Shown piece by piece: positions 1 to 5,102 of a stretch of DNA of 7,233 bases (positions within the stretch are counted from its first letter, which is position 1; each line of letters starts with the position of its first letter). Both the position numbers and the translations under genes were made by a program. This stretch comes from Minisyncoccota bacterium (GTDB taxonomy: Bacteria > Patescibacteriota > Minisyncoccia > Phycocordibacterales > UBA1006), in the NCBI GenBank assembly GCA_937970115.1, contig CALBVO010000052.1:1-7233 (forward strand). The letters run 5' to 3'. The notes under the pieces are model-generated. The model did no database searches, was not told the DNA's origin, and saw only the letters and a list, made by a program, of their open reading frames with translations.

Positions 1-2
1 CT

Positions 3-443
3 CGTAAGGATGAAAATATTTCAGTGTATAAGGGAAGAGAGCAATTCCAGGCATATCACTTGAATCTAATGAGGCATCTGCCAGAAGGATCAACGATTCA
101 TGTTGCAGGAGCTGTTGCTGATTCTTGGTATGAACCAATGGGAGATTTATATGAAACATACGAGAAGGTGAGACATGAACGAAATATTTCATGGAATATG
201 GTTATGTATGCTCATGGTGAAAAGGAACATCGATTGATATTAGAAAAACCTGAGCTAAATGATTTTAGAATTATGTCTCGAGCTATTCAAAATCCTGCTA
301 ACTACAATGTTTTTGGTGATACAGTGATTACTCAAATATTTGAGGATGAACCAACTATTATTGAAATAAGGAATCAAAATATTGCTGATGCATACATGAG
401 ATTCTTTGAAGAGTTGTGGAAAGCGTCTGAGGAGTTTAAATAA
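3..443 (+). CDS. TrmB-like transcriptional regulator, C-terminal effector part (5' end cut by window edge)
   Basis: The frame is open from the window edge to TAA at 441-443, so the gene begins upstream. A GTG at 24 is in frame but is probably internal, because the residues before it (RKDENIS) read as normal protein. The visible 147 residues contain VYKGREQF, a hydrophobic strand (STIHVAGAV), then WNMVMYA and a C-terminal helix (YMRFFEELWKAS). In family terms this matches the phospholipase-D-like effector domain that follows the winged helix in TrmB-type regulators, where a YKGREG-like motif starts the domain. The DNA-binding half would lie before the window. Inference: a one-component transcriptional regulator of unknown ligand. 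A strong hairpin terminator follows 12 nt after the stop. The family call is moderately sure; the regulated genes cannot be named. Confidence 0.6.
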   Translation, partial: RKDENISVYKGREQFQAYHLNLMRHLPEGSTIHVAGAVADSWYEPMGDLYETYEKVRHERNISWNMVMYAHGEKEHRLILEKPELNDFRIMSRAIQNPANYNVFGDTVITQIFEDEPTIIEIRNQNIADAYMRFFEELWKASEEFK

Positions 444-454
444 AAGAAACTATT

Positions 455-489
455 AAAAAGTTCGAATCCCACGTGGATCGAGCTTTTTT
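455..489 (+). terminator. Intrinsic terminator of the TrmB-like gene
   Basis: AAAAAGTTCGAATCC (455-469) pairs with GGATCGAGCTTTTT (475-488) around the 5-nt loop CACGT, with one bulged A, and a T run closes it. The A-tract on the left arm could let it work on both strands. The left arm contains a tRNA T-loop-like string (GTTCGAATCCCAC), so the hairpin may have been built from a tRNA relic. Confidence 0.75.
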
Positions 490-501
490 CATTATTTCAA
501 A

Positions 502-580
502 AAACAAAAAAGCCTTATAAGTAAGGCTCTCAGGTCAGTGCGATATACGTATTTCTTGGCGGGGAAGATGCGATTCGAAC
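502..580. repeat. Direct repeat, copy A: tRNA-Ser 3' end plus terminator, decayed
   Basis: Aligns without gaps to 675-753 at an offset of 173 bases. By hand count 65 of 79 positions match. The matching block spans the terminator hairpin, the spacer AGGTCAGTGCGATA and the tRNA 3' end (TTGGCGG, read as CCGCCAA on the minus strand). Mismatches concentrate in the tRNA acceptor and T-stem positions, so copy A is the decayed one. Confidence 0.8.
505..528 (-). terminator. Minus-strand terminator, copy A
   Basis: Read on the minus strand, AGCCTTA (528-522) and TAAGGCT (517-511) form a 7-bp stem with a 4-nt loop, followed by six T. It is the counterpart of the tRNA-Ser terminator at 679-701 and faces the plus-strand terminator at 455-489. 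Confidence 0.6.
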
Positions 581-590
581 TTGGTGGGTC
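551..590 (-). pseudogene. tRNA-Ser 3'-half relic
   Basis: On the minus strand this reads CCAAG-TTCGAAT-CGCAT, then CTTCCCC and GCCA. It keeps the T-loop and the encoded CCA of the intact tRNA-Ser at 730-819. The T-stem no longer pairs beyond its first base pair, and no anticodon or D-arm follows within tRNA distance. It is the tRNA part of direct-repeat copy A and is taken to be non-functional. Confidence 0.6.
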
Positions 591-621
591 GTCCTCTGTT
601 TTTAGTCATAAATCTTGCAAA

Positions 622-654
622 AAGTACTCAGGGTTCGAATCCTACTTGGGTCCA
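622..654 (+). pseudogene. Possible tRNA 3'-end relic on the plus strand
   Basis: GGGTTCGAATCC resembles a T-arm and is followed by TACTTGGGTCCA, which ends in CCA at a suitable distance. The right T-stem arm CCTACT has only a broken left partner (AGTA, an interruption, then GG). No matching 5' acceptor strand, D-arm or anticodon arm is visible upstream. It could be a tRNA fragment left by a past insertion, or chance. Amino-acid identity cannot be assigned. Confidence 0.3.
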
Positions 655-674
655 ATTTTTTTGGAAAAAATGAT

Positions 675-753
675 AAACAAAAAAGCCTTTAAAATAAGGC
701 TCTTAGGTCAGTGCGATACTCGCATTTCTTGGCGGAAGAAACAGGATTCGAAC
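675..753. repeat. Direct repeat, copy B: 3' end and terminator of the intact tRNA-Ser
   Basis: The functional partner of the repeat at 502-580. It covers the tRNA T-loop and 3' acceptor strand, the 3' flank and the terminator. Confidence 0.8.
679..701 (-). terminator. tRNA-Ser terminator
   Basis: On the minus strand AGCCTT (701-696) pairs with AAGGCT (689-684) and runs into six T. It lies about 30 nt beyond the tRNA 3' end. Transcripts reading through from the upstream integrase gene on the same strand would also stop here. Confidence 0.6.
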
Positions 754-819
754 CTGCGATACCATTTCTGATATACGTCCTTTCCAAGGACGCGCGTTAA
801 ACCACTCCGCCATTCTTCC
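730..819 (-). tRNA. tRNA-Ser (anticodon GGA)
   Basis: A complete 90-nt class II tRNA folds by hand. The acceptor stem GGAAGAA/TTCTTCC pairs fully, with discriminator G and encoded CCA. The D-arm region reads GCGGAGTGGTTTAACGC. The anticodon stem CGTCC/GGACG encloses loop TTGGAAA, giving anticodon GGA for UCY serine codons. The long variable arm has stem ATATC/GGTAT. The T-arm is GCAGG-TTCGAAT-CCTGT. The gene sits next to a tyrosine recombinase gene on the same strand. Its 5' half, from the anticodon loop outward, is repeated at 3264-3302, so it is the probable attachment site of the neighbouring element. Confidence 0.95.
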
Positions 820-841
820 ATATCCAAAAATTTTTGGATAT
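820..841. repeat. Perfect 22-bp palindrome abutting the tRNA 5' end
   Basis: The 11-base arm ATATCCAAAAA (820-830) is followed at once by its exact reverse complement (831-841). It begins at the first base outside the tRNA. As RNA it would sit in the tRNA 5' leader. As DNA it could bind a dimer or act as a recombinase arm site. The function is unknown. Confidence 0.7.
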
Positions 842-845
842 CTTT

Positions 846-873
846 ATCTTAGTCATTTAGTATAAATCATCAA
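846..873 (-). promoter_or_regulatory. Candidate promoter of tRNA-Ser
   Basis: On the minus strand TTGATG (873-868) and TAAGAT (851-846) are separated by 16 nt. Transcription would start near 839, inside the palindrome next to the tRNA. A TATACT at 863-858 is an alternative -10. Hexamers of this quality are common in AT-rich DNA, so the call is weak. Confidence 0.25.
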
Positions 874-948
874 GAAGTATATAAGATTGATAAGGTACGC
901 ATGGATAGTTTATAATTCATATCTCTTTCAATCTAGTCACCACAGTAA

Positions 949-1836
949 TTATGAAAGGGGGTGTAGCATCATCTGTTTTGTCAGATGATGTTTTGTAGCT
1001 GTCAAGTAAATACAGGTAGTTTGAATATCTTTATGCCCCATCATTCTTGAAAGACTAAATATGTCGCATCCGCCTTCAAGCATCAAGGTTGCAAAGGTGT
1101 GTCTTAGAGAGTGACTTGTTATATGTATTCCTGATGCTAATCGAATCTGAGCTATTAGTCTTTTTAATCCTGAATCAGTAAATCCAACATTTCTGTAATA
1201 TGAGCAAAATAACTCAGGGCATGTTTTATTCTTTAACCTTCTTTGAATAATATATTCATGAAGTATCTTATTCAGTTTAAGAGGAATTGGTAGTGTTCTA
1301 AAGCTTTTTCGTTTTGCAGTATTCACGGTCAAAATTTGATTCATTAAATCAATATCATTTATTTTTAAGTTTAGTAGCTCATATTTTCTTAATCCAGTAT
1401 ATAAAAAGAGGGCGAGGATGGCAGTATTTCTTTTTAATAAAAAATCAGATGAGAAAGGATAATTTTTAACAGTAGTAATAATTCGCTGTGATTCTAATTG
1501 AGAAAACTTTCTTCTTGGAATTGCTTTTACTTTCGGTGTTTCTATTATGTCGGCAAAATTTGTTTCAATATATTTATTTAAAACGCACCAACGGAAAAAG
1601 ACTAATAACGACTTATGATATACAAGAAAGGTATTTGATAACCAATTTCTTGTGACTCTCCCGTATTTAAAAAACCTAGAAACGTTGTCTTGATTAATAT
1701 CGGATATGTTTTCAATATTAGTTATTTTGATAAAAAATAAGATATTTTCTTTATATCGTTTAATGGTAGATTTTGATAATCCCTTAGTGTAATGGCAGTA
1801 ATTACAGAATTCATTTAGTAGTATTTTTATGTTCAT
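949..1836 (-). CDS. Tyrosine recombinase/integrase (XerC/XerD-like fold)
   Basis: A 295-residue site-specific recombinase. The N-terminal part (about 1-85) fits the SAM-like core-binding domain, with SKSTIKRYKENILFF and FFRWCVLNKYI. The catalytic domain (about 110-290) has the full set of active-site residues: R150 in TGLRKYELL, K175 in TAKRK, H242 and R245 in HSLRHTFAT, H268 in MMGHKD, and the nucleophile Y277 in CIYL. Length and motifs are intact, so it is probably active. It lies upstream of tRNA-Ser on the same strand, the usual place for a tRNA-targeting integrase, and is divergent from fic. The start ATG at 1836 is chosen because TATACA ends 5 nt before it, which suggests a leaderless transcript. 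Family knowledge supports integration and excision of the surrounding element; a housekeeping Xer role is less likely given this location. Confidence 0.9.
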   Translation of the reverse strand: MNIKILLNEFCNYCHYTKGLSKSTIKRYKENILFFIKITNIENISDINQDNVSRFFKYGRVTRNWLSNTFLVYHKSLLVFFRWCVLNKYIETNFADIIETPKVKAIPRRKFSQLESQRIITTVKNYPFSSDFLLKRNTAILALFLYTGLRKYELLNLKINDIDLMNQILTVNTAKRKSFRTLPIPLKLNKILHEYIIQRRLKNKTCPELFCSYYRNVGFTDSGLKRLIAQIRLASGIHITSHSLRHTFATLMLEGGCDIFSLSRMMGHKDIQTTCIYLTATKHHLTKQMMLHPLS

Positions 1837-1841
1837 GATGT

Positions 1842-1847
1842 TGTATA
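1842..1847 (-). promoter_or_regulatory. -10 box of the integrase gene
   Basis: TATACA on the minus strand, 5 nt before the ATG at 1836, giving a leader of almost zero length. No convincing -35 hexamer is visible. It is about 45 bp from the fic inverted repeat, so a regulator bound there might also affect this promoter. Confidence 0.45.
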
Positions 1848-1889
1848 GTGATTAAGGAGTATGAAACAACAAACAAAGTAGACTCATGT

Positions 1890-1925
1890 TTAGACTATCA
1901 TTTTTTATAAAATATGATAGTCTAA
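1890..1925 (+). promoter_or_regulatory. Inverted-repeat operator candidate upstream of fic
   Basis: TTAGACTATCA (1890-1900) and TGATAGTCTAA (1915-1925) are perfect 11-bp arms around a 14-bp A/T spacer. The right arm ends 5 nt before the fic ATG. -10-like boxes (TATGAT at 1913-1918, TAGTCT at 1918-1923) overlap it, so a protein bound here would block the promoter. The same TGATAGTC half-site recurs after fic at 3083-3120. The Fic protein's own C-terminal winged-helix-like region is the obvious candidate binder, which is inference. Confidence 0.6.
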
Positions 1926-1930
1926 TAAGT

Positions 1931-3031
1931 ATGAAAGAAAATTTTAATCCTCATAATTTACCATTAAAAGAACTTAATTGGATTGATATAATTGAATATA
2001 TTGGACCAGCACACGATTCTATCGCACGTTTTGATGGTTTATTACAAAGTATTCCAAATCCAAGTATCTTACTCTCGCCACTTACCGCTCAGGAAGCTGT
2101 TCTTTCTTCAAAGATTGAAGGTACTCAAGCAACTATTCAAGAAGTTTTGAAGTATGAAGCTGATTTAGATTTAGATGGTGTAACCGAACATAAAAGAGGA
2201 GATATTCAAGAGATTTTGAATTATCGTCAGGCAATGTTCTTTGCTATTAGTGAGATGGAAAAAGTCGGATTTACACAGAGACTTTTGAAAGGTATCCATA
2301 AGATTTTACTATCAGGTGTTCGAGGGCAAAACCAGACACCTGGGGAATTCAGAAAAAAAGATGTATATATTGGTACCCCAGGAAAGCCAGAATTAGCAAG
2401 ATATGTACCACCAGTTTGGCAAGATCTAGACAAACATTTAACTAATTTTGAGCAATATGCAAATCTAGATGATAAAGATCTCATAGTTCAACTTGCTATT
2501 ATTCATGCCCAGTTTGAGATCATTCATCCGTTTAGTGATGGAAATGGAAGAATGGGAAGAATAATCATGCCCTTATTCCTAAAATTTAAGGGAGTTTTAA
2601 ATAGTCCGATGCTGTATCTCAGTGGTTATTTTGAAAATCACAGAGATGAATATTATTCATCATTGCAAGCCATCTCAGATAATAATGATTGGGAACAATG
2701 GATTCAATACTTCCTTAAGGCGGTTGTTGAGCAAACCAATGAGAATATAGAAAAGGCTAAAAAAGTTCAAGTCCTTTATGAGAGACTTAAGAATACCATT
2801 GCAACTGTAGTAAATTCAAAATATGCTTTTGTGACATTAGATGCTATTTTTTCTCGACCAATTTTTAATGGTGTTCAGTTTAGGGAAATTTCAGAAATAC
2901 CTGAAACAAGCTCTCATCGTATCTTAAGAGAACTAGAGAATTCAGGTGTTATTAAAATGCTTAGAAAAGCTTCAGGGAGAAGTCCAGCTGTATATTCTTT
3001 TGATGAACTTTTATCTATTGTAGAGGTATAG
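1931..3031 (+). CDS. fic: Class II Fic-domain AMP-transferase with N-terminal inhibitory helix and C-terminal winged helix
   Basis: A 366-residue Fic protein. Known for the family: Fic enzymes move AMP from ATP to hydroxyl side chains of target proteins. Seen: the full motif HPFSDGNGRMGR (H199-R210) with catalytic His and phosphate-binding loop, and upstream SSKIEG (S59-G64), which fits the inhibitory (S/T)xxxE(G/N) helix of class II enzymes with E63 as the blocking glutamate. The N-terminal region (NPHNLPLKELNW) is typical of the Fic_N extension, and about 280-350 looks like a winged helix (FREISEIPETSSHRILREL). The ATG at 1931 is preferred over the in-frame ATG at 1886, whose extra 15 codons would run through the inverted repeat. 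It is divergent from the integrase and followed by more TGATAGTC sites and a terminator. The target is unknown. No separate antitoxin gene is present; the inhibition is built in. Confidence 0.9.
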   Translation: MKENFNPHNLPLKELNWIDIIEYIGPAHDSIARFDGLLQSIPNPSILLSPLTAQEAVLSSKIEGTQATIQEVLKYEADLDLDGVTEHKRGDIQEILNYRQAMFFAISEMEKVGFTQRLLKGIHKILLSGVRGQNQTPGEFRKKDVYIGTPGKPELARYVPPVWQDLDKHLTNFEQYANLDDKDLIVQLAIIHAQFEIIHPFSDGNGRMGRIIMPLFLKFKGVLNSPMLYLSGYFENHRDEYYSSLQAISDNNDWEQWIQYFLKAVVEQTNENIEKAKKVQVLYERLKNTIATVVNSKYAFVTLDAIFSRPIFNGVQFREISEIPETSSHRILRELENSGVIKMLRKASGRSPAVYSFDELLSIVEV

Positions 3032-3051
3032 ACTGTCATGTTTGGTGGTCA
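3031..3051. repeat. Degenerate inverted half-sites just after fic
   Basis: GACTGTCA (3031-3038) and TGGTGGTCA (3043-3051) each resemble the GACTATCA/TGATAGTCA half-sites with one or two changes and face each other. They may be a weak or decayed third operator; chance is possible. Confidence 0.3.
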
Positions 3052-3081
3052 AAACTATTAGAGTTTCAAATATTTAAATTT

Positions 3082-3120
3082 ATGATAGTCAAAACAATTT
3101 GACTATCATTTGTGATAGTC
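3082..3120. promoter_or_regulatory. Downstream TGATAGTC operator cluster
   Basis: ATGATAGTCAAA (3082-3093) and TTTGACTATCAT (3098-3109) are perfect 12-bp arms around ACAA, followed by another TGATAGTC at 3113-3120. With the two sites before fic this makes five exact copies of the 8-bp half-site in about 1.2 kb, all flanking one gene. The arms could also form a hairpin in the fic mRNA tail, but no T run follows the inverted pair itself. Confidence 0.6.
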
Positions 3121-3149
3121 AAAAACACTCAGGTTAATGAGTGTTTTTT
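3121..3149 (+). terminator. Intrinsic terminator of fic
   Basis: AAAAACACTCA (3121-3131) pairs perfectly with TGAGTGTTTTT (3138-3148) around the loop GGTTAA and is followed by T. It starts at the base after the last TGATAGTC site. Confidence 0.8.
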
Positions 3150-3263
3150 AGCATAAATTTAAATAGAGCACTTCTCAAATGATATGTGGTCGTTAAAAAA
3201 GTGAAAAAAGAAAATTACCCTTATTTTGCTTGTGATCATATCTTTTTACGATGGGTCGCCAAA

Positions 3264-3302
3264 TTTCCAACGATGCGCGTTAAGCCACTCCGCCACCCTT
3301 CT
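3264..3302 (-). pseudogene. Displaced tRNA-Ser 5' half
   Basis: The minus strand reads AGAAGGG, then GGTGGCGGAGTGGCTTAACG, CGCATCG and the anticodon loop TTGGAAA, then departs from tRNA-Ser. The D-arm and anticodon loop match the intact tRNA at 730-819 almost exactly. The acceptor arm differs at three positions. No 3' half follows. A TATATA-like -10 lies a few bases upstream on the minus strand (3314-3309), so this piece may retain the original tRNA promoter. Best explained as the attachment-site half left by integration of the recombinase/fic element. Confidence 0.65.
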
Positions 3303-3348
3303 GCTTTGTATATAAAATAATATTTTATATTTATTTTATACTATCATG

Positions 3349-3354
3349 TATACT
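3349..3354 (+). promoter_or_regulatory. -10 box of the metallophosphoesterase gene
   Basis: TATACT ends 6 nt before the ATG at 3361, the same spacing as three genes downstream. A second TATACT at 3337-3342 is only 3 nt before the earlier ATG at 3346, too close for that ATG to be transcribed from it. Confidence 0.45.
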
Positions 3355-3360
3355 AAAGAA

Positions 3361-4416
3361 ATGAATATTTTAATGATACTTGTAATGATCTTGGCGACTA
3401 TTATATTTTTTGGTTTACCAATATGGAATTTGGCACGATTACAAAACAAGAAACACATATTGTGGGCAATTGTTCCCATTGTGATATTTATCAGTTTATT
3501 TGCTGTCGCAAATATTTTTGAAGCAGCAGAAAATGATTTTTGGTATAAAATCATAAAACCTCTGAGTTATTATTGGCTCATTATCAGTATGATGTTATTT
3601 GCTGTTTCGGTTGGTTGGACCTTATTGGGATATGCCTTTAAAATCTCTCCAAAGAAAATTTTTTGGCTTATTATAATTTCAACGTTTATTTATGTAGGAA
3701 TTGCAGCAATTAATGGGCAACGTATTGTTGTAAAGGACCTCGACCTTCCAGCACAGAATATCAGTCGGCAATATGATTTTGTACATATTACAGATCTCCA
3801 TAGTGGCTCTACTGATCGTGTTCATGCACAAAATATTGTTAATAAGATTAAACCACTTGATCCTGAATTTATGGTCATCACGGGAGATTTTATTGATGAA
3901 TATTATGCGACAGGCTATGATATTGAGCCATTTAACGAACTGGATTTTCCTATTTTTCTTATCACAGGAAACCATGAATATTATTTAGAGAATGGAAAAA
4001 TTAATGAGGTGATTGCTAATACAGATATTCTTTTGATTGATGATATGAAAGTTGTTTTTGATGAATTAGATATTATTGGTGTGAATGAATTAGCGACCGT
4101 TGATCAAACGATTGCAGGAGTTGGTGGGATTGATCCTAATCGTTACTCTATTCTTTTAGATCATCAACCAAAAACAGACGAAGCGATTCGAGCATCTGAA
4201 AACGGTGCAGAACTCATGCTCTCTGGTCATACTCACAAGGGTCAAATTTGGCCAATGAATTGGTTAATTAAATTACAATTTAAATATGTTTCAGGTTTGT
4301 ATCAAATCGGAGAAATGTTTTTGTATATTAACCAAGGAACAGGTACTTTGGGACCAAAGTTACGTGTGAATAGTGTTAATGAAATTACACATATACATTT
4401 ATTGCCAGAATCTTAA
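3361..4416 (+). CDS. Membrane-anchored metallophosphoesterase, YkuE/YaeI-like
   Basis: A calcineurin-type phosphoesterase of 351 residues. The first 120 residues hold about four hydrophobic membrane segments (near 1-22, 33-53, 69-93, 100-118). The catalytic domain carries all metal-binding motifs in order: D145-x-H147 in ITDLHSG, GDFID (175-179), GNHEYY with N204 and H205, H268 in LLDHQP, and GHTH (289-292), then GTGTLGPKLR near the end. Family members hydrolyse phosphoesters with two metal ions; YaeI and YkuE-type proteins are linked to lipid-type or envelope substrates, but the substrate here cannot be read from sequence. The ATG at 3361 is preferred because TATACT ends 6 nt before it; a longer frame from ATG 3346 adds five residues and would begin inside that promoter. 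A large hairpin terminator follows. It borders the element but looks chromosomal. Confidence 0.88.
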   Translation: MNILMILVMILATIIFFGLPIWNLARLQNKKHILWAIVPIVIFISLFAVANIFEAAENDFWYKIIKPLSYYWLIISMMLFAVSVGWTLLGYAFKISPKKIFWLIIISTFIYVGIAAINGQRIVVKDLDLPAQNISRQYDFVHITDLHSGSTDRVHAQNIVNKIKPLDPEFMVITGDFIDEYYATGYDIEPFNELDFPIFLITGNHEYYLENGKINEVIANTDILLIDDMKVVFDELDIIGVNELATVDQTIAGVGGIDPNRYSILLDHQPKTDEAIRASENGAELMLSGHTHKGQIWPMNWLIKLQFKYVSGLYQIGEMFLYINQGTGTLGPKLRVNSVNEITHIHLLPES

Positions 4417-4436
4417 AATAAGCGAACTTCTGCGTT

Positions 4437-4496
4437 AAAAAGCACGCTCGTGTATTTACGGTAGGTAACTACCGCGCATCCACTCGCGTGCTTTTT
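4437..4496 (+). terminator. Large nested hairpin terminator after the metallophosphoesterase
   Basis: Outer arms AAAAAGCACGC (4437-4447) and GCGTGCTTTTT (4486-4496) pair perfectly. Inside are a short GTG/CAC stem and a terminal hairpin CGGTAG-GTAA-CTACCG (4459-4474). The outer stem and T run suit an intrinsic terminator, possibly in both directions. The inner core recurs at 7128-7143. Confidence 0.75.
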
Positions 4497-4546
4497 GCCT
4501 TGAATTTCATCTAATTTAAAAATTCTGGATTTTCTGAAATCAAAGA

Positions 4547-4555
4547 TGATATACT
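4547..4555 (+). promoter_or_regulatory. Extended -10 promoter of the two-gene operon
   Basis: TGA-TATACT lies with exactly 6 nt between the box and the ATG at 4562, placing the transcription start on or next to the start codon. No clear -35 is present, as is usual for extended -10 promoters. Confidence 0.6.
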
Positions 4556-4561
4556 TAGACT

Positions 4562-5101
4562 ATGAAAAAACTCTCTGTAGAATACGCTCATATATATACA
4601 AATTCAGAAATAAATAAAGAACATGAAGTAGCTTTAGAATATCTTAATCCGTATGTAAATAATGTAGAAAACTCTCTTGTAGTTATGATAGATGATTATT
4701 CATTTCCAGATCCAACTTTTGATTATGATAATTTAAGTAATTGGTTAGCAGAAAATAATGCAAAACCAAATATTGTAATTCGTGAATCACAGCTTATTCC
4801 TGATTGTGATTATGTTTTGAATTTAGTTCGAGAAATTCAACTAAAAAGTGACCTTATTTCATATATTAAGAAAGGGAAATATCCTTGTTCTTTATTTATT
4901 GCTACCTGGTATTTAATTCGATTGGGATGTATTGATTCAAAAATCTTTCCAAAAGAAGAAACTGCCAAGAATTTATTAAACATTCTTCCAGAAAGTTTTA
5001 AACCTTTTGAAGAAAAAGGCTTAGATATTATTCGAGCAACACAGTACAGTGGTATGATTGATAATATAAAATATCAATTTATTAAAGGAAGAGAAATCTA
5101 A
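4562..5101 (+). CDS. Protein of unknown function (179 residues), first gene of an operon
   Basis: I do not recognise a family. The protein is soluble-looking, with no signal peptide or membrane segment, and acidic and aromatic in its first half. Features: NSLVVMIDDYSF (37-48), a buried strand ending in two Asp; a short hydrophobic strand NIVIRESQLIPDCDYVLNLV (70-89); CSLFIATWYLIRLG (109-122), a hydrophobic helix; and a C-terminal segment (FEEKGLDIIRATQYSGMIDN, 149-168). The strand-D-D layout and alternating helices suggest an alpha/beta enzyme-like fold, but no catalytic motif is certain. It starts at ATG 4562, 6 nt after an extended -10, so no ribosome binding site is expected. Its TAA is one base before the ATG of the alkyltransferase-like gene, so the two are co-transcribed and probably translationally coupled. 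Confidence 0.85.
   Translation: MKKLSVEYAHIYTNSEINKEHEVALEYLNPYVNNVENSLVVMIDDYSFPDPTFDYDNLSNWLAENNAKPNIVIRESQLIPDCDYVLNLVREIQLKSDLISYIKKGKYPCSLFIATWYLIRLGCIDSKIFPKEETAKNLLNILPESFKPFEEKGLDIIRATQYSGMIDNIKYQFIKGREI
5084..5093 (+). promoter_or_regulatory. Shine-Dalgarno-like site for the alkyltransferase-like gene
   Basis: The purine run AAAGGAAGAG lies inside the end of the preceding gene, about 10 nt before the ATG at 5103. It contrasts with the promoter-proximal genes, which have no leader at all. Confidence 0.4.
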
Positions 5102-5102
5102 C

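Larger units (their letters stand above)
781..3302. mobile_element. Putative minimal integrative element in tRNA-Ser (recombinase plus Fic)
   Basis: Seen: an intact tRNA-Ser at one end, a tyrosine recombinase gene beside it, a fic gene, and at the other end a second tRNA-Ser 5' half. The stretches 781-819 and 3264-3302 match at 33 of 39 positions by hand count, and the match ends sharply at the anticodon loop (TTGGAAA) and at the tRNA 5' end. Known: many tyrosine integrases use tRNA genes as attB, some crossing over in the anticodon loop, and the integrase gene usually lies beside the restored tRNA. Inference: the element supplied the 5' half now in use and pushed the old one to 3264-3302. 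Unusually, most tRNA-targeting elements restore the 3' half. No replication, relaxase or capsid gene is visible, so it may be a satellite or a decayed remnant. Outer limits are uncertain by several bases. Confidence 0.5.

Noticed and set aside
538..771. Open frame of 77 codons on the plus strand
   Set aside because: It runs through the tRNA-Ser gene antisense and through decayed tRNA relics, with no protein-like composition.
1886..1930. Longer fic start at ATG 1886
   Set aside because: The added 15 codons consist of the inverted repeat and promoter region; typical Fic_N sequence begins at MKENFNPHN from 1931.
2227..2484. Minus-strand open frame inside fic
   Set aside because: Shadow of a well-supported coding gene.
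1931..3120. Classical two-gene toxin-antitoxin module
   Set aside because: No small antitoxin gene accompanies fic; the inhibitory motif is within the same protein.
3082..3120. CRISPR array
   Set aside because: The repeated unit is only 8-12 bp, in alternating orientation and without uniform spacers; it fits operator half-sites better.
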